A DNA stretch of 64,000 bases from DASWZN01 sp963841635 (GTDB lineage Bacteria > Acidobacteriota > Terriglobia > Bryobacterales > Bryobacteraceae), in NCBI GenBank assembly GCA_963841635.1, contig CAWJDO010000002.1, positions 558,001 through 622,000 on the forward strand. The letters are read 5' to 3'. Positions within the stretch are counted from its first letter, which is position 1. Each line of letters begins with the position of its first letter. This document shows positions 44,776-52,738 of the stretch, one piece after another. A program made the translations under genes and the position numbers. The notes under the pieces are model-generated. The model saw nothing but the letters and a program-made list of their open reading frames with translations. It searched no databases and had not been told where the DNA came from.

Positions 44776-45324
44776 TTGATCTTCCGCGAGGTTGAGGACG
44801 GCGATCTGATCGCGCGTGCCCGCCGCAAGGATGTGGAGGCCTTTAACCTCCTCGTCTCACGGTGGGAAAAGCGCGTGTTCAACTATCTGCTGCGCCTCGT
44901 CCGAGGACGGGAAGACGCTCTCGACTTGAGCCAGGATGTGTTCTTGAAGGCCTATCAGAATCTCGGAAAACTCGAGGACGACCAGCGATTCGGCCCCTGG
45001 CTGTTTCGCATCGCCCACAACGAGGCGTACTCGTTTTTCCGCGGCCGGCATCCGGAGGACGAGCTTCCCGCCGAAACCGCCGCCGAGCCGTCCCGATTCC
45101 GCATGTATCCGGCGGAGCTTTCGGTGGTCGTCGAGCGGGCGCTCAGCCGCCTGACCGCGGACCAGCGGGAGACCGTGATGCTGAAGGTCTACGAGGGGTT
45201 CAAGTTCGAGGAGATCGCCGAAGCGCTGGAATGCCCGGTCTCGACCGTCAAGTCGAGGCTGTACACCGCGCTCGACGTCCTCAAAGAGGCTCTGGCTCCA
45301 ATCCCGTCGCGGGGTGTTCAATGA
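44776..45324 (+). CDS. ECF sigma factor heading the secretion cluster
   Basis: A 182-residue RpoE/SigW-like sigma factor: region 2 (about 20-85; WEKRVFNYLLRLVRGREDALDLSQDVFLKAY trimmed core DALDLSQDVF) and region 4 (about 120-172; LTADQRETVMLKVYEGFKFE, STVKSRLYTALDVLK). It starts at TTG with GGAGAG just upstream and overlaps the anti-sigma gene by 4 nt. It is probably autoregulated and, by position, may control the downstream type II secretion genes. Confidence 0.93.
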   Translation: MIFREVEDGDLIARARRKDVEAFNLLVSRWEKRVFNYLLRLVRGREDALDLSQDVFLKAYQNLGKLEDDQRFGPWLFRIAHNEAYSFFRGRHPEDELPAETAAEPSRFRMYPAELSVVVERALSRLTADQRETVMLKVYEGFKFEEIAEALECPVSTVKSRLYTALDVLKEALAPIPSRGVQ

Positions 45325-45908
45325 GCTGCTCACCTTTCGATCTGAAAGACTATTTTTTTGGCGAACTCGGAGAGGCGGAATGCGCCAGGGTCCGCACCCA
45401 TGTGGAAAGTTGCCCAACGTGCGCCGAAGAACTGGACCGGCTGCGGTTGACGGAGGGGGCGTTGCACTCGCTGCGCCAGGAGGATCCGCCCCGCCGCATC
45501 GCTTTCGTCTCGGACCGGGTTTTCGAGCCGCGCTGGTGGCAGGTTTGGTGGAATTCGGCGCCGCGCCTGGGGTTCGCCTCGGCGACCCTGTTGGCCATTG
45601 CGATCCTGGTGCACGCCTTCGCGCGGCCGGTGGTGGTGGTCAACCGCCCGCCCGTCCAGGCCGCCGCCGTACAGGCTCCCGTCCCTGCGGTGGTCGCCAG
45701 CCGGGTCGATGAAGCCGTTCGCGCCGCAGTCTCGGAAAGCGAAGCGCGGCAGGCACGGAAAACCGCGGAGCTGGTGGAAGCCGCGCGCAAAGATATCGAG
45801 TTTCAACGCCGCGCCGATCGCGTGCAATTCGAAGAAACGCTCATGCTGCTGCAGAAGAGGTACAACGGACTGCTGGTGGCGAGCGCTGAATATGGAGGCC
45901 GCCCTTGA
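45321..45908 (+). CDS. Zinc-finger anti-sigma factor, single membrane span
   Basis: A 195-residue protein: an N-terminal ZAS-type domain with HVESCPTCAEEL (His-x3-Cys-x2-Cys, about 27-34), a membrane helix (about 83-100, LGFASATLLAIAILVHAF) and a periplasmic helical domain rich in Ala, Glu and Arg (about 120-190), probably a coiled coil. It should sequester the preceding sigma factor and sense the envelope. It is coupled by 4-nt overlaps on both sides. Confidence 0.88.
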   Translation: MSCSPFDLKDYFFGELGEAECARVRTHVESCPTCAEELDRLRLTEGALHSLRQEDPPRRIAFVSDRVFEPRWWQVWWNSAPRLGFASATLLAIAILVHAFARPVVVVNRPPVQAAAVQAPVPAVVASRVDEAVRAAVSESEARQARKTAELVEAARKDIEFQRRADRVQFEETLMLLQKRYNGLLVASAEYGGRP

Positions 45909-46441
45909 AGTCCGCTCTACTGCTTTTTGCACTTGCGTCCGTTCTTGTTGCCGCCGACAGGCCGCGCGTCACGCGCGACGACCTTGCCGGCGTCGAAAAG
46001 AACATGGATAGCGCCATCCGCTCGTGGGATGTCACTGAACCGTACGACCTGCTGGGATTCACCCGAGGCGTCTACCTGCCGGGTTACGGCGTGGTGTTCA
46101 CCACCGAAGTCAACCTGATGATCACGGTCATCACCCCCTTCAAGCTGCCGCCCACCGGCGCAAAGCTCCAGCAGCTCAAGGAGAAGAAGCAGCAGCGGCT
46201 GGCGTTCGTGCGCAACTGGATGCGCGAGACGCTGGTCAGCGCGGGCTCGAAGCTCAACGAAGTGCCGCCCAGCGAGAAGGTGGTCTACGCCGTGACGATT
46301 TTCTACCAGTCCTTCGAGGACCACAGCGGCATGCCGAACCAGCTCATCGTCGAAGCGCCGCGGCAGGCGCTGGCCGATTTCAAGGCCGGCCGCATCGGCC
46401 AGGCGCAGCTCGACTCCGCGATCCAGGCCTGGGAGCTCTAA
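45905..46441 (+). CDS. Secreted protein of unknown function in the sigma/secretion operon
   Basis: A 178-residue protein with a signal peptide (KSALLLFALASVLVAA) and a compact alpha/beta-looking domain (GVYLPGYGVVFTTEVNLM, KVVYAVTIFYQSFED, PNQLIVEAPRQALADF). No family is recognised. It is translationally coupled to the anti-sigma gene (TTGA) and ends 2 nt before gspE. Position suggests a periplasmic partner of the sigma/anti-sigma pair. Confidence 0.75.
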   Translation: MKSALLLFALASVLVAADRPRVTRDDLAGVEKNMDSAIRSWDVTEPYDLLGFTRGVYLPGYGVVFTTEVNLMITVITPFKLPPTGAKLQQLKEKKQQRLAFVRNWMRETLVSAGSKLNEVPPSEKVVYAVTIFYQSFEDHSGMPNQLIVEAPRQALADFKAGRIGQAQLDSAIQAWEL

Positions 46442-46443
46442 TC

Positions 46444-48084
46444 GTGCGGCTCGGCGAAATGCTCGTCGCGAGGCAGTTGATCGGACCCGAGGACCTCGAA
46501 CGCGCGCTCGAAATTCAGAAGGAGCGCGGGGAGAAGATCGGCAAGGTGCTGATCGAACTCGGGTTCGTCGCCGCGCGCGACGTGCTCGCCGCCCTGTCCG
46601 AGCAGCTCGACATTCCCGTGGTGACCTTCGACGGCGCGCCTCCGGCCATCCCGGAGACCGAGGGACTCGCTCCGCGATTCATGCGCCAGTGCCGGTTCCT
46701 GCCCTACGCGGTGGCGGACTCGACGCTCACCATCGCCATGGCCGACCCGCTCGACTTCGAGACCATCTCGGCCGTGCGCGGGTTCACCGGGATGAAGGTG
46801 CAGGCGGTGCTGGCTCTCGAGGCGGAACTGCTGGACGCCATCGACCGGTTTTACGGCGAGCAGGAGCAGGAGGCGACCGACGGCGAGGGCCGCGTTGGCG
46901 GAACCGCGGAGGAGGACCTCGAGCAGCTCCGCGACATGGCCAGCGAAGCGCCCGTGATCCGGCTGGTGAACACCATGATCGCCCAGGCCGCTGAGAAGCG
47001 GTCGAGCGACATTCACATCGAGCCCTTCGAGAAAGAGTTCCGCGTCCGCTACCGCGTGGACGGCGTGCTCTACAGCCAGGAGCCTCCACCGCGTGAATTG
47101 AAGGCCGCCATCATCTCGCGTGTGAAGCTGATGGCCAAGCTGAATATCGCCGAACGCCGGCTGCCGCAGGATGGGCGCATCAAGATCAAAGTGATGGGCC
47201 GCGAGGTGGATCTGCGCGTCTCGACGCTGCCCACGTTGTACGGCGAGAGCGTGGTCATGCGCCTGCTCGACCGCTCGGCGGGCGATTTTTACGACCTCTA
47301 CCGGCTGGGATTCGACGAGCACATGCTGAGCCGCATGGAGCACTACACCTCGCTCCCGCACGGCATCCTGCTGGTCACGGGACCAACCGGCAGCGGCAAA
47401 TCCACCACGCTGTACTCGGCCCTCAAGCGCATCAACCAGCCCGACAAGAAGATCATCACCATCGAGGACCCGGTGGAGTACCAGATGGACGGGATCAACC
47501 AGATCCACGTCAATACCCAGATCGGGCTGACGTTCTCCTCCGGGCTGCGGCACATCGTGCGCCAGGATCCGGACGTGATCATGGTGGGCGAGATCCGCGA
47601 CCGCGAGACGGCGGACATCGCCATCCGCGCGGCGCTGACCGGCCACTTCGTCTATTCAACGCTGCACACCAACGACGCTCCAAGCGCCATCACGCGCCTG
47701 GTGGATATGGGGGTGGAGGAATACCTGATCAGCTCGACCGTGGTGGCGGTGCTGGCGCAGCGGCTGGTGCGCCTGATCTGCACGCACTGCAAGCAGCCAG
47801 CCGGGACGCGAACCGCTCACGATGGCACGCAGGTGCCGTCTTTCAAAGGCGCCGGGTGCGAACGCTGCGCCAACTCTGGCTACCAGGGCCGCGTGGGCAT
47901 CTTCGAGCTGATGGAACTGAACGACGATTTGCGCGCGCTGATCCTGGCGAAGTCGGATGCGGCGACCTTGACGGCAGCGGCGCGGCGTAGCGGGATGCGT
48001 TCGCTGCGCGAGGACGGATGGATGAAGGTGGCGCAGGGCGTCACTTCGGCGGACGAGGTGCTGCGCGTGACGCAGGAGTTCTGA
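46444..48084 (+). CDS. gspE: Type II secretion / type IV pilus assembly ATPase GspE/PilB
   Basis: A 546-residue hexameric ATPase. An N-terminal MshEN-type domain (about 1-140) is followed by the ATPase core: Walker A GPTGSGKSTT (about 313), Asp box IEDPVEYQM, Walker B VGEIRDRETADIA and His box. A four-Cys zinc motif (CTHC...CERC, about 445-475) is present. It powers pseudopilus assembly. GTG start 2 nt after the preceding stop. Confidence 0.95.
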   Translation: MRLGEMLVARQLIGPEDLERALEIQKERGEKIGKVLIELGFVAARDVLAALSEQLDIPVVTFDGAPPAIPETEGLAPRFMRQCRFLPYAVADSTLTIAMADPLDFETISAVRGFTGMKVQAVLALEAELLDAIDRFYGEQEQEATDGEGRVGGTAEEDLEQLRDMASEAPVIRLVNTMIAQAAEKRSSDIHIEPFEKEFRVRYRVDGVLYSQEPPPRELKAAIISRVKLMAKLNIAERRLPQDGRIKIKVMGREVDLRVSTLPTLYGESVVMRLLDRSAGDFYDLYRLGFDEHMLSRMEHYTSLPHGILLVTGPTGSGKSTTLYSALKRINQPDKKIITIEDPVEYQMDGINQIHVNTQIGLTFSSGLRHIVRQDPDVIMVGEIRDRETADIAIRAALTGHFVYSTLHTNDAPSAITRLVDMGVEEYLISSTVVAVLAQRLVRLICTHCKQPAGTRTAHDGTQVPSFKGAGCERCANSGYQGRVGIFELMELNDDLRALILAKSDAATLTAAARRSGMRSLREDGWMKVAQGVTSADEVLRVTQEF

Positions 48085-48095
48085 TGAGTGCCACT

Positions 48096-48127
48096 GTCCG
48101 CTTGCTGACGCGCGCGGTTCGGTGCTG
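48096..48127. repeat. Family B repeat (B2 variant)
   Basis: GTCCGCTTGCTGACGCGCGC then GGTTCGGTGCTG, matching the reverse complement of the left arm at 42601. With the adjacent family A element it fills the gspE-gspF gap. Confidence 0.8.
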
Positions 48128-48128
48128 G

Positions 48129-48184
48129 GCGAGACATGGTCTCGACACGAGTGTCGAGGCGGCAGGCGGGAGTGCCTGCGCCAC
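48129..48184. repeat. Family A palindromic repeat in the gspE-gspF gap
   Basis: Three hairpins in a row: GAGACATGGTCTC, CTCGACACGAGTGTCGAG and GCAGGCGGGAGTGCCTGC, ending GCGCCAC. The right 40 bases are almost the same as in the SCO gene copy (11014-11053). This is the only sizeable gap between E and M, so the insertion has broken the otherwise continuous gene overlaps. Confidence 0.85.
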
Positions 48185-48202
48185 GAAGACGAGGCACGGC
48201 TG

Positions 48203-49414
48203 ATGGCGGCTAGTTTCCACTTCCAGGCGGTGGCGCCGGACGGCCGGGTCCGGGTCGGCGTTCTGCATGGCGAGACCGAGAAGGCGGTTGCTCGCGAGCT
48301 GAGCAGCCAGGGCCTGATCCCGGTCTACGTGGGGCTCCAGCCGAAAAAAGGTTTCCAACTGAAGCTGCCATCCTTCACCCGCGGCAAGCGGCGCGACGTA
48401 ATGTTCTTCACGCAGGAGCTTTCCACGTTGTTGAACGCCGGCGTGCCGCTTGACCGCGCTCTTTCGATCACCGGCGAGCTGACCGAACACGCCAGCTTCG
48501 GCTTCGTGGTGCTGGATGTGCTGCGGATTCTCAAAGGGGGCCGCTCGCTGGCCGACAGCCTGGCGGCGCACCCCGGGTATTTCTCGAAGCTCTACATCAA
48601 TATCGTCAGGGCAGGGGAGGCGAGCGGAGCGCTGGGGCCCGTCTTCAAGCGCCTGACGGAGTTCGAGCGCACCCGGGACGACCTGCGCGGATACATCATC
48701 TCGTCGATGATCTACCCGGGCCTGCTGATGCTGGTCGGCTTCGCGTCCATCATGATCCTGATGAACTTCGTGGTGCCGCGGTTCGCGCAGATGTTCCAGG
48801 ATTCGCGCATGAAGATGCCGCTGCCGACGCAGATGCTGATCTCGGTCAGCGCCGTGGTCCGCGCCTACGGCTGGATCGGCCTGCTGGGGGCCATCGCGGC
48901 GTCGGTGGGCTTCTATTCGTACATCCGCACCGTGGGCGGGCGGCTGTGGTGGGATTCGTTCCGGCTGAAGATGCCGGTGCTCGGGGACGCGCTGCGCAAG
49001 GCCGAGACGTCCCGTTTCGCCCGCGCCATGGAGACGCTGGTGGCCAACAACGTTCCCTTGGTACAATCACTCGGTATCGCGGCCGCTATCCTGAACAACA
49101 CCCGCATCGCGCGCTCCCTCGAAGCGGTCGCGCAAGGGGTCAAGCGCGGGGAGGGGCTGGCCGCGCCGCTCCGGCGTACGGGTGAGTTTCCGCCCCTGGC
49201 GAGCCACCTGCTGAGCGTGGGCGAGGAGACCGGGCGCCTGGACCAGATGTTCGAGCGCATGGCGGACATTTACGAGGCCGATACGCGCACGGCCATCCGG
49301 CGGTTTACGGCATTATTCGAGCCGATGATCATTCTCGTGATGGGTATCTTCATCGGCGCGCTGATACTGAGCATGTTGCTCGCGATCACGAGCATCAACG
49401 AAGTGGCGGTGTAA
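48203..49414 (+). CDS. gspF: Type II secretion inner-membrane platform protein GspF
   Basis: A 403-residue GspF/PilC protein: N-terminal ASFHFQAVAPDGRVRVG, then two homologous T2SSF domains with FTQELSTLLNAGVPLDRAL and FARAMETLVANNVPLVQSL, and three membrane helices (about 170-190, 215-235, 375-398). It connects GspE to the pseudopilus. ATG 48203 is chosen by homology; the frame stays open upstream only because the repeats are read through. Confidence 0.95.
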   Translation: MAASFHFQAVAPDGRVRVGVLHGETEKAVARELSSQGLIPVYVGLQPKKGFQLKLPSFTRGKRRDVMFFTQELSTLLNAGVPLDRALSITGELTEHASFGFVVLDVLRILKGGRSLADSLAAHPGYFSKLYINIVRAGEASGALGPVFKRLTEFERTRDDLRGYIISSMIYPGLLMLVGFASIMILMNFVVPRFAQMFQDSRMKMPLPTQMLISVSAVVRAYGWIGLLGAIAASVGFYSYIRTVGGRLWWDSFRLKMPVLGDALRKAETSRFARAMETLVANNVPLVQSLGIAAAILNNTRIARSLEAVAQGVKRGEGLAAPLRRTGEFPPLASHLLSVGEETGRLDQMFERMADIYEADTRTAIRRFTALFEPMIILVMGIFIGALILSMLLAITSINEVAV

Positions 49415-49416
49415 AC

Positions 49417-49854
49417 ATGAGAAAGCGCAGAAGAGCGAGCCAGGCGGGCGTCACGCTGATCGAGATGCTGGTGGTGGTCACGATCATCGCGCTGTTCGCA
49501 GGACTGGTCGGGTTGCGGATGTGGAAGCAGGCCGACAAGGCCCGCGTGACGGCCGCGCGCTCGCAGATCAACACCCTGATGGCCGCGCTGAGCACTTACA
49601 AGATGGATACCGGGCAGTTCCCAACCACCGAGCAGGGCTTGCAGGTGTTGCGCGCCGCACCGCAAGGGGTGCCCAACTGGGCGGGGCCGTATCTGGAACG
49701 CGAACTGCCCAACGATCCGTGGGGCAACCCCTACGTGTACCACTACCCCAGCGAAACTCAGGGCGACGAGCCGGAAATCGTCTCTTACGGCGCCGACGGG
49801 CAACCGGGAGGCGACGGCATCAACGCCGACATTGTGAGCTGGAAGTCGCAATGA
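49417..49854 (+). CDS. gspG: Major pseudopilin GspG
   Basis: A 145-residue pseudopilin with an 11-residue basic leader and the prepilin-peptidase site G^VTLIEMLVV (Glu5 present). The C-terminal T2SG domain has FPTTEQGLQVL, WAGPYLERELPNDPWGNPYVYHYP and YGADGQPGGDGINADI, the calcium-binding region. It starts 2 nt after gspF. Confidence 0.96.
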   Translation: MRKRRRASQAGVTLIEMLVVVTIIALFAGLVGLRMWKQADKARVTAARSQINTLMAALSTYKMDTGQFPTTEQGLQVLRAAPQGVPNWAGPYLERELPNDPWGNPYVYHYPSETQGDEPEIVSYGADGQPGGDGINADIVSWKSQ

Positions 49855-50423
49855 CGGGTGGGGCGAGGTGGCGCAGGCTTCAGCCTGCCGCGTCGGCTCT
49901 CCAGCCGACGCTTGGGTCTCGGCACGAGTGCCGAGACGGCAGCCTGAGAGGCTGCGCCACGTCCCGCTCCGGCGTGACCCTCATCGAGATGATGATCGTG
50001 GTGGCGCTGATCGCGCTGATCTCAGGGATCACCTACCCCGCGTTTACCTCGGGCATCGACACGCTGCGGCTCAACCAGGCGGCCAGCGGAGTGGTCAGCT
50101 TTTTCAACGACGCGCTCAACCGGGCCGAGCGGCGCGGGCAGGCGGTGGCGATCACCGTCATCCAGGCGCAGAACACGCTCGTGATGCAGTCGGTGGAGCC
50201 GGGGTTCGAGAAGAAATACGAGTTGCCGCGAGGAGTCACCATCGTGAAGATCCTGCCGGATCTGGGAGTGGACGACGACGGCACCCGCCAGTTCCTTCTG
50301 TATCCGGGAGGAGCCGTTCCGCAGGCCGGAATCGAAATCGCAAACTCCCGGCACGCGTTCCGGATGGTGCGCGTCGATCCGATCACGGGCGTCCCCGTGG
50401 TGGAGCGGACCGAGGAGAGATGA
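49851..50423 (+). CDS. gspH: Minor pseudopilin GspH with repeat-encoded leader
   Basis: A 190-residue protein. The start ATG overlaps the gspG stop (ATGA), then a family A repeat is read in frame, giving a 41-residue leader before the prepilin site G^VTLIEMMIV. The mature part has a hydrophobic helix, LNQAASGVVSFFNDALNRAERRGQAV and a beta-rich C-domain typical of GspH. Known prepilin leaders are usually under about 25 residues, so this one is unusually long; no better in-frame start codon is seen between the repeat and the site. Confidence 0.9.
   Translation: MTGGARWRRLQPAASALQPTLGSRHECRDGSLRGCATSRSGVTLIEMMIVVALIALISGITYPAFTSGIDTLRLNQAASGVVSFFNDALNRAERRGQAVAITVIQAQNTLVMQSVEPGFEKKYELPRGVTIVKILPDLGVDDDGTRQFLLYPGGAVPQAGIEIANSRHAFRMVRVDPITGVPVVERTEER
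49868..49960. repeat. Family A palindromic repeat, full-length, inside gspH
   Basis: A 93-bp element bounded by GTGGCGCAG and its inverse CTGCGCCAC. It contains four hairpins in series: GCAGGCTTCAGCCTGC, GCGTCGG...CCGACGC, TCTCGGCACGAGTGCCGAGA and GCAGCCTGAGAGGCTGC. It begins 17 nt after the gspH start codon and is translated as part of the leader. Confidence 0.9.
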
Positions 50424-50833
50424 GGCGCGGTTTCACACTGCTCGAGATGCTGGTGGCCACCGCCATCATGGGCATCGCGGTGGTGGGCCTGATGTCCAAT
50501 CTTTCGGCCTCGCTGCGGAACGCCGCGCGCCTGACCGACTACGACCGCGCCGCCCTGCTGGCCCACGAGAAGATGGACGAGTTGCTGCTCGATCCCCAGT
50601 TGCCCAAGCTGGCTGTCATTCAAGGCGTCTTCGACCCGGCTGTCAGCGGGGGCGCCCCGGCCGGCTGGAGCGCTCAGCTCACGCCCTTCGAGGTGCCGCC
50701 CGACGCGCCTCCCGGCAGCGACATCCTGGAGCAACTCGAGTTGCGGGTGTGGTGGGGGCCGCCGGCAAACCAGCGGTCGCTGGTGCTCGAGGCCTACCGG
50801 CCGGGCAGGCTGCCGATAACGGAGGGGCAATGA
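50420..50833 (+). CDS. gspI: Minor pseudopilin GspI
   Basis: A 137-residue pseudopilin with a minimal leader, MRRG^FTLLEMLVATAIMGIA, and the short C-domain of the GspI family (LLAHEKMDELLLD). It is coupled by ATGA overlaps to gspH and gspJ. Its 4-residue leader contrasts with the long leaders of H, J and K. Confidence 0.88.
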   Translation: MRRGFTLLEMLVATAIMGIAVVGLMSNLSASLRNAARLTDYDRAALLAHEKMDELLLDPQLPKLAVIQGVFDPAVSGGAPAGWSAQLTPFEVPPDAPPGSDILEQLELRVWWGPPANQRSLVLEAYRPGRLPITEGQ

Positions 50834-51678
50834 GGAGGCTGTGTGGGGCGGACCCCCTGGTCCGCGCGGGTCCCCCTGGACCCGCCTTGTCGCCGCCGAA
50901 CAACCAGGCCGGCGAGGGCGCCGGCCGCGGACCTGGGGGTCCGCCCCACAGCGTCCACGGCGCGCGCGGTGTCACCCTGATCGAGCTGCTGGTCTCGATC
51001 ACGCTGCTGAGCCTGCTCTCGGTGGGGCTGCTGATGACCCTGCGCGTCGGCATCAACGCCATGGACAAGGCCAATACCAAACTGATGGCGAACCGTCGCG
51101 TGGCGAGCGTGGAACGCATCATGCGCAGCGAAATCCGGGATTTGATTCCGGTGGTGGCCACGTGCGTGCCCGGAGGCGACCAGCCTGCCGAACGGGTTAT
51201 GTTTTTCGATGGGCGGCCGGAGTCCCTGCGCTTCGTCTCCAGCTACTCCCTTCAGGAAGCCTCGCGCGGCGTGCCGCGCATCCTCGATTTCGAGGTGATC
51301 CCGGGCGACCGGGGGATTGGGGTGCGCCTGGTGGTCAACGAACTTCCCTACAGCCCGCAGATGGCGGGCGCCACCTGCATGGGCACGGTGCGCGATCCGG
51401 ATCGGGGTACCGCGATGGGCGTCTTCCGGCCAATCCAGGTGGGCCCGGGCTCGTTTGTGCTGGCCGACAAGCTAGCGTTCTGCCGCTTCAGTTACCGCGA
51501 TTACCTGCCACCGCCGCAGGGCGAGCGCTGGCTGCCGGCATGGCCGCTGGGAAAATGGCCGACGGCGGTCCGGATCGACATGGCCCCTCTCGATCCCGAC
51601 CCCGCGCGTCTGCCGCTGATGAGCGTCACGGTGCCAATGCGGGTGAACCGTCAGGCGTATGAGCCCTATGGCCTGTAA
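50830..51678 (+). CDS. gspJ: Minor pseudopilin GspJ with repeat-encoded leader
   Basis: A 282-residue protein. ATG 50830 overlaps the gspI stop; after MRR a family C repeat is translated in frame (CGADPLVRAGPPGPAL and on), giving a 47-residue leader before G^VTLIELLVSITLLSLL. The mature domain is GspJ-like (KANTKLMANRRVASVERIMRSEI, YSLQEASRGVPRILDF). The frame through the repeat differs from that used in gspK. Confidence 0.88.
   Translation: MRRLCGADPLVRAGPPGPALSPPNNQAGEGAGRGPGGPPHSVHGARGVTLIELLVSITLLSLLSVGLLMTLRVGINAMDKANTKLMANRRVASVERIMRSEIRDLIPVVATCVPGGDQPAERVMFFDGRPESLRFVSSYSLQEASRGVPRILDFEVIPGDRGIGVRLVVNELPYSPQMAGATCMGTVRDPDRGTAMGVFRPIQVGPGSFVLADKLAFCRFSYRDYLPPPQGERWLPAWPLGKWPTAVRIDMAPLDPDPARLPLMSVTVPMRVNRQAYEPYGL
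50842..50950. repeat. Family C palindromic repeat inside gspJ
   Basis: A 109-bp element with 16-bp terminal inverted repeats (TGTGGGGCGGACCCCC / GGGGGTCCGCCCCACA) and smaller internal hairpins (CGCGGGTCCCCCTGGACCCG). It is highly similar to 51683-51789. Confidence 0.93.
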
Positions 51679-52738
51679 GCGTGTGGGGCGGACCCCCTGG
51701 TCCGCGCGGGTCCCCCTGGAGCCGCCTTGTCGACGGCGACCGGCCAGGCCGACGAGGGCGTCGGCCGCAGACCTGGGGGTCCGCCCCACTCGCGGAAGCG
51801 CGCTGATCGCCGTGCTGTGGCTGGTGGCGGCGCTATCGGCAATCGCCTTCACGGTGGCGAGCACGGTCCGCTCGGAGGTAGGCCGGGTGTCGAACGCGAC
51901 CGACGGTCTCAAGGCCTACTACCTCGCCACGGGAGCCATGGAGCGGGCCTTGCTGCACATACGGTGGGCGGCCTATCGGAACCCCGACGGGACTTCGCGC
52001 TACTGGGACGGGGGGCCGGTGATGCGGCTCGAGTTTCCCACCGGCAGAGCCCTTGTCGAATTGATTCCCGAAAGCTCCAAGCTGAGCGTCAACCTCGCGC
52101 CGCCGGAGCAGCTTTACACTCTGCTCCTGGCGTTGGGAGCCGACCCGCTGCGAGCCCGCGAGATCGCCATGGCGATCGTCGACTGGCGAACCCCGCAGCT
52201 TGACGCCGCCGAAGGGCTTTCTCTTTCCGGCCCTTCGTCTTTTGGCTCCCGCCATGCGTCATTCCAGGAGATCGAGGAACTGCTGTCGGTCAGAGGAATG
52301 ACTCCGGAACTGTTTTATGGCACTTACGAGCGGGCTCCGCAAGGCGGCCTGGTACGGCGCCGCGGCCTGGGAGACTGCCTTTCCGTTTACGGCTCGGTGG
52401 GTTCGGTGGACGTGAATACAGCGGATCCTGCCGTGTTGGCGGCCGTGGGCACCCCTGTCGACGTGATCGACGCGGTTCTCCGGCTCCGCCAGATGGGCCC
52501 GATCCTGCGCCCGGACCAGCTTGCTGCGATCACCCAGGGCATGCCGGGGACGGAACACCTTTCCATCGGCATGGGTTCGATCCTCACGCTGCGGGCGACC
52601 GCGCAGAACCGGCTGGCGGACGGGACGCTTTCCGATACGCGCCGGTCCGTCGCCGCGCTCGTGAAGCTCCTCGACCGGTCGAAGTACAACGAGCCTTATC
52701 ACATACTGCGCTGGTACGACAACGTGTGGGTGCAATGA
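51668..52738 (+). CDS. gspK: Minor pseudopilin GspK with repeat-encoded leader
   Basis: A 356-residue protein. The ATG at 51668 lies inside the end of gspJ; a family C repeat then encodes VGRTPWSARVPLEPP and on, before the GspK prepilin-like segment RG^SALIAVLWLVAALSAIAF. The mature protein has the GspK pattern: EVGRVSNATDGLKAYYLATGA, KLSVNLAPPEQL, REIAMAIVDWR and helix-hairpin-helix-like DVNTADPAVLAAVGTP. GTG 51683, inside the repeat itself, is an alternative start. It caps the pseudopilus tip with I and J. Confidence 0.9.
   Translation: MACKRVGRTPWSARVPLEPPCRRRPARPTRASAADLGVRPTRGSALIAVLWLVAALSAIAFTVASTVRSEVGRVSNATDGLKAYYLATGAMERALLHIRWAAYRNPDGTSRYWDGGPVMRLEFPTGRALVELIPESSKLSVNLAPPEQLYTLLLALGADPLRAREIAMAIVDWRTPQLDAAEGLSLSGPSSFGSRHASFQEIEELLSVRGMTPELFYGTYERAPQGGLVRRRGLGDCLSVYGSVGSVDVNTADPAVLAAVGTPVDVIDAVLRLRQMGPILRPDQLAAITQGMPGTEHLSIGMGSILTLRATAQNRLADGTLSDTRRSVAALVKLLDRSKYNEPYHILRWYDNVWVQ
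51683..51789. repeat. Family C palindromic repeat inside gspK
   Basis: GTGGGGCGGACCCCC and GGGGGTCCGCCCCAC flank an interior that matches the gspJ copy, with differences mainly in the central 50 bases. Same orientation as the gspJ copy. Confidence 0.93.

Noticed and set aside
49521..49850. Upstream extension of the gspH frame through gspG
   Set aside because: It is the +1 shadow of gspG; the ATGA-coupled ATG at 49851 is the natural start.
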